Assembly: GCA_004376205.1 (NCBI GenBank)
Contig: SOKG01000253.1
Coordinates: forward strand, 1-10,076
DNA: 10,076 nt
Origin: Dehalococcoidia bacterium
GTDB taxonomy: Bacteria; Chloroflexota; Dehalococcoidia; SZUA-161
Direction of reading: 5' to 3'
How positions within the stretch are numbered: the first letter of the stretch is position 1; each line of letters starts with the position of its first letter. Below are positions 8,421-10,076 of the stretch, piece by piece. The notes under the pieces were generated by a model, which was not told the origin of the DNA, ran no database searches, and worked only from the letters and a program-made list of their open reading frames with translations. The position numbers and the translations under genes were made by a program.

Positions 8421-8447
8421 AACTTGGCACGAATTTCGCGCCAAGTT
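8421..8447. promoter_or_regulatory. 27-nt operator-like palindrome in the divergent intergenic region
   Basis: The arms AACTTGGC and GCCAAGTT flank a core that is itself symmetric (CGAA-T-TTCG). Around the central T at 8434, 12 of 13 position pairs are complementary; only 8429/8439 is a mismatch. It ends 6 nt upstream of the minus-strand TATAAT box and so covers about -20 to -46 of that promoter. There is no T-run on either side, so it is unlikely to be a terminator. It lies between the divergent chelatase-like and HAD genes and could control either or both. The binding protein is not in the window. Confidence 0.65.
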
Positions 8448-8582
8448 CCTCCAACAACTTCCTACAGGATTTACCGCGATTTGTCAAGCGCCTCAGAGGA
8501 TATCAGATAGCGTGCATGGCCCTTGAACGGTCCCGTGACCTGAAGGACGGGGACGGCAAGGTGGCACGCATCCTGCTGTGTA

Positions 8583-8591
8583 TGGTAAACT
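8583..8591 (+). promoter_or_regulatory. Weak candidate extended -10 for the HAD gene
   Basis: TGG followed by TAAACT (8586-8591) has the TGn extension and four of six -10 matches. It sits 28 nt before the HAD start codon and just upstream of its GGAG ribosome binding site (8608-8611). No convincing -35 precedes it; TTGTCA at 8481 is too far away to pair with it. Low-confidence call. Confidence 0.22.
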
Positions 8592-8619
8592 AGACTTATA
8601 GACCTTTGGAGCGATTCCT

Positions 8620-9363
8620 ATGCCATGCGATGCCATAATATGCGATTGGAACGGGACAATAATAGCGTATCGCAATGAGAGGCCTATTTTGGAGGGCATA
8701 GCAGTGGATGTTTTCAAAGCCTGTTTTCCCTTTCATCCCTTCAGAATGGCTCGCATCCTCAAAACGAGGAGGGAGCTGGAGACGTTGTACCAGGAAGGAC
8801 GTCGTGACAATGAATTTGATTTCGTGAGGGAGATGTTCCGAGTCTATAATGAGAGAATAATAAACGGGGTGGCGGTTTCGATAATATACCGCTCGATTGA
8901 GAAGCACGCAAATAAGCGGCAAACGCAGGCCAAACTCGATCATAGGATTCTGAGACCGATCAAGGAGTGTCACCAAGCCGGAAAGACCACAGGCATCTTC
9001 TCCGCCGGATACAAGTATGGCATCGAAAGGATTCTGGCGGTCGCCGGGTATGACAGATACTTTGATTTCTGCGAGGCCGACCGGCTCAGGGAGGACAATG
9101 GCAGGGCTGTTGAATTCGCGCTGGACGTCTATAAGAGGAAGCCCACGCTATTGCTGGAACTGCTCAGGGACAGGAATATGGATGCAAGCAGAGTGGCGTA
9201 TCTCGGTGACAGTGAAGACGCCCAGGGCTGTTTTGAAATCGTAGGAAATACGGTTTTGGCTTTTCTTGCTACTGAGGAGCTAAAGGAGAGCTATGCCCAA
9301 AAATACAAGGCCTTCGTCCCAGCGAATGAAAAGGATTTGGTGAACTATCTCAGGCATGCTTGA
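8620..9363 (+). CDS. HAD-superfamily hydrolase (phosphatase-like)
   Basis: A complete 247-residue protein and the only plus-strand gene. Motif I is IICDWNGTI, with nucleophile D9; the usual second Asp is N11, a form seen in a recognised 'DWNGT' group of HAD proteins. Residues 15-110 form a long, mostly helical cap. Motif II is probably S128 in GIFSAG, motif III a Lys near 172-174 (YKRKP), and motif IV YLGDSEDAQ (194-202) with D197 and D200. Together these suggest a small-molecule phosphatase or phosphotransferase; the substrate cannot be told. GGAG lies eight nt before the ATG. It is divergent from the chelatase-like gene across 246 nt and convergent with the ferredoxin gene, 98 nt away, with no clear terminator hairpin between them. 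The N11 change may lower classical phosphatase activity (inference). Confidence 0.82.
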   Translation: MPCDAIICDWNGTIIAYRNERPILEGIAVDVFKACFPFHPFRMARILKTRRELETLYQEGRRDNEFDFVREMFRVYNERIINGVAVSIIYRSIEKHANKRQTQAKLDHRILRPIKECHQAGKTTGIFSAGYKYGIERILAVAGYDRYFDFCEADRLREDNGRAVEFALDVYKRKPTLLLELLRDRNMDASRVAYLGDSEDAQGCFEIVGNTVLAFLATEELKESYAQKYKAFVPANEKDLVNYLRHA

Positions 9364-9461
9364 GACACCGTGACTAATTGTTACCACGTGACATCAAAAC
9401 GCCTTCAGTGGAGCTTCCTCGGCTATCAAACACGCTGCCTTCCAGTGAAAGAACCCTTCGC

Positions 9462-9740
9462 CTAATATGTTCCAGGGGCTGGCTCCTCTTCGGGATGCAG
9501 TCTGCGCCATTTTTCCAGCAGCTTCTCTTTGGTCTCACGGTGCTGTGGGTCTGGCACGCAGGCGACTGCCGGGCACAGCTCGGCGCAGTGAGGCGATTCG
9601 TAGACGCCAACACACTCAGTGCACCTGTCGGGATCAATGACATGCGCAGTGCTAATGGCCCTGTTCGGGCATCCGGGTCTGCAGTCTCCACACAGCCAGG
9701 GAACGGTAGCGCATTCCTCAGTAATTATCTTGTAAGCTAT
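9462..9740 (-). CDS. 2[4Fe-4S] ferredoxin, YfhL/Allochromatium-like, with apparent ATA start
   Basis: A 92-residue frame ending in TAG at 9462. It opens IAYKIITEEC, the usual 'MAYKITEEC' ferredoxin start with ATA in place of ATG. Cluster cysteines are C10, C17, C20 and C24-Pro, then C40-TE-C43 VGVYESPH C52 AEL C56-Pro; an extra Cys is at 61. The second half (CTECVG...C...CP) matches the YfhL/Allochromatium-type ferredoxins, which have a long loop between cluster-II cysteines and a C-terminal helix (here KEKLLEKWRRLHPEEE, 71-86). Its role is low-potential electron transfer in the cytoplasm. The frame has no ATG, GTG or TTG between the preceding in-frame stop and C10. It starts 4 nt after the stop of the upstream small gene, so translation is probably coupled. 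It is real coding sequence despite the missing canonical start. Confidence 0.85.
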   Translation of the reverse strand: MAYKIITEECATVPWLCGDCRPGCPNRAISTAHVIDPDRCTECVGVYESPHCAELCPAVACVPDPQHRETKEKLLEKWRRLHPEEEPAPGTY

Positions 9741-9756
9741 TTTGTTAGTCTCCCTT
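9738..9756 (-). promoter_or_regulatory. Ribosome binding site and ATA initiator of the ferredoxin gene
   Basis: AAGGGAG (9756-9750) lies inside the last codons of the upstream 70-residue gene. It is followed by 9 nt, including that gene's TAA stop, and then ATA (9740-9738). An in-frame TGA overlaps the SD just upstream, so the protein cannot begin earlier. Spacing is normal for initiation exactly at the ATA, which argues that this triplet, or an ATG in the true genome, is the start. Confidence 0.6.
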
Positions 9757-9957
9757 CAATTTCTCCAAGGCCCTGAGCAGTGATGAATTCGCTTTACCCA
9801 TTTCTTCACAGGCTTCCATCAGTCCGTCGTGCACCCCGGTCTCCCCGAAGCTTTTGGCCTTCTCCGCCCACTCCCTAAATTCCTCGCCATGCTCCGTGTT
9901 GTGTTCAACCCAGTAGTCCAACAATACCCTCAATTTGTCCTTCTCAGCTTGGTCCAT
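9745..9957 (-). CDS. Small conserved-looking helical protein, function unknown
   Basis: A 70-residue protein from the ATG at 9957, chosen over an in-frame ATG at 9999 because a strong AGGAGG sits eight nt before it. The sequence is highly charged and predicted all-helical: EKDKLRVLLDYWVEHNTEHGEEFREWAEKA in the first half (5-34), a short break at SFGETGVHD, then a second helix ending in LLRALEKLKGD. The H-N-x-E-H spacing (19-23) and two Trp in the first helix are its most distinctive marks. I recall similar helical segments in proteins tied to cobalt/nickel handling, but this is unverified memory. No signal peptide or membrane segment. It is followed after 4 nt by the ferredoxin gene, whose SD lies in its last codons, so the two are probably co-translated. 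Confidence 0.75.
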   Translation of the reverse strand: MDQAEKDKLRVLLDYWVEHNTEHGEEFREWAEKAKSFGETGVHDGLMEACEEMGKANSSLLRALEKLKGD

Positions 9958-10076
9958 TACCTTCACCTCCTCGGCTATCTCCTGCCCAAGCAGCGTCAAC
10001 AGGCCACGTCACAAAAAGGGAATGGTGGGAGATATTGCCTTTGTCCCCATCGAGGTCCTGCTGGTTAGTCTCATTA

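Noticed and set aside
8515..8592. A 25-codon plus-strand frame (ATG GCC CTT GAA ... TAG) in the divergent region, ending just before the HAD gene
   Set aside because: The nearest SD-like GAGGA is about 14 nt from the ATG, the peptide matches nothing I know, and its third-position pattern differs from the neighbours. A short chance frame is more likely than a leader peptide.
9364..9461. Possible bidirectional terminator between the convergent HAD and ferredoxin genes
   Set aside because: Only a loose direct similarity (CCTTCAGTG / CCTTCCAGTG) is present; there is no stable inverted repeat with a T-run.
9374..9691. 105-codon minus frame with an ATG across the ferredoxin region
   Set aside because: The overlapping frame with regular CxxC...CP ligand spacing is clearly the real one; this frame is its shifted shadow.
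9738..9760. Programmed frameshift fusing the 70-residue protein to the ferredoxin
   Set aside because: The overlap of the two frames between the TGA and TAA is only about a dozen nt with no slippery run, and a well-spaced SD before the ATA explains separate initiation better.
9969..9995. TTGACG on the minus strand upstream of the 70-residue gene as a promoter -35
   Set aside because: At 16-18 nt downstream there is no -10-like hexamer and the position overlaps the SD.
10009..10076. Minus-strand open frame at the right edge ending in TGA, possibly the tail of another gene (ends in ...ISPTIPFL)
   Set aside because: Only about 21 codons are visible, no family is recognisable, and another minus frame is equally open there, so coding cannot be supported.

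Overview
The window looks like a stretch of chromosome from an anaerobic bacterium. GC content is close to 50%, AGG/AGA arginine and ATA isoleucine codons are common, and ribosome binding sites are strong and GGAGG-like. The gene types are flavin oxidoreductases, a low-potential ferredoxin and a metal-chelatase ATPase. Chloroflexota (Dehalococcoidia-like) or Desulfobacterota would fit, but nothing here, such as rRNA, fixes the lineage.

From right to left on the minus strand there is a long co-directional block. It begins at a divergent promoter region (8374-8619) that carries a perfect TATAAT box and a 27-nt near-perfect palindrome. The first gene is a 665-residue AAA+/vWA protein of the cobaltochelatase/magnesium-chelatase I+D fusion type (6376-8373). 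After a 180-nt gap with a possible promoter come three different FAD-dependent oxidoreductases of the phytoene desaturase/amine oxidase superfamily (4753-6195, 2966-4636, 1282-2904). The last is a large nitroreductase-like protein that runs off the left edge (1-1196) and has only plus-strand shadow frames opposite it. Gaps between these four redox genes are 61-116 nt, each gene has its own SD, and no terminator is evident, so they probably form one operon.

To the right, a HAD-superfamily hydrolase (8620-9363) is read on the plus strand from the divergent region. Converging on it from the right edge is a two-gene minus-strand unit. It holds a 70-residue helical protein (9745-9957) and, 4 nt later, a 92-residue 2[4Fe-4S] ferredoxin (9462-9740). 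The ferredoxin frame is intact with all eight cluster cysteines but has no ATG, GTG or TTG start: its apparent initiator is ATA, 9 nt after a good SD.

The working inference is a flavin redox operon of unknown substrate beside a metal-chelatase motor. A link between the two, such as an unusual modified tetrapyrrole or isoprenoid, is a hypothesis from proximity only. No phage, IS element, CRISPR array, tRNA or rRNA is visible. No gene-free stretch exceeds about 250 nt; the last 119 nt at the right edge (9958-10076) hold only the 70-residue gene's SD and ambiguous open frames.
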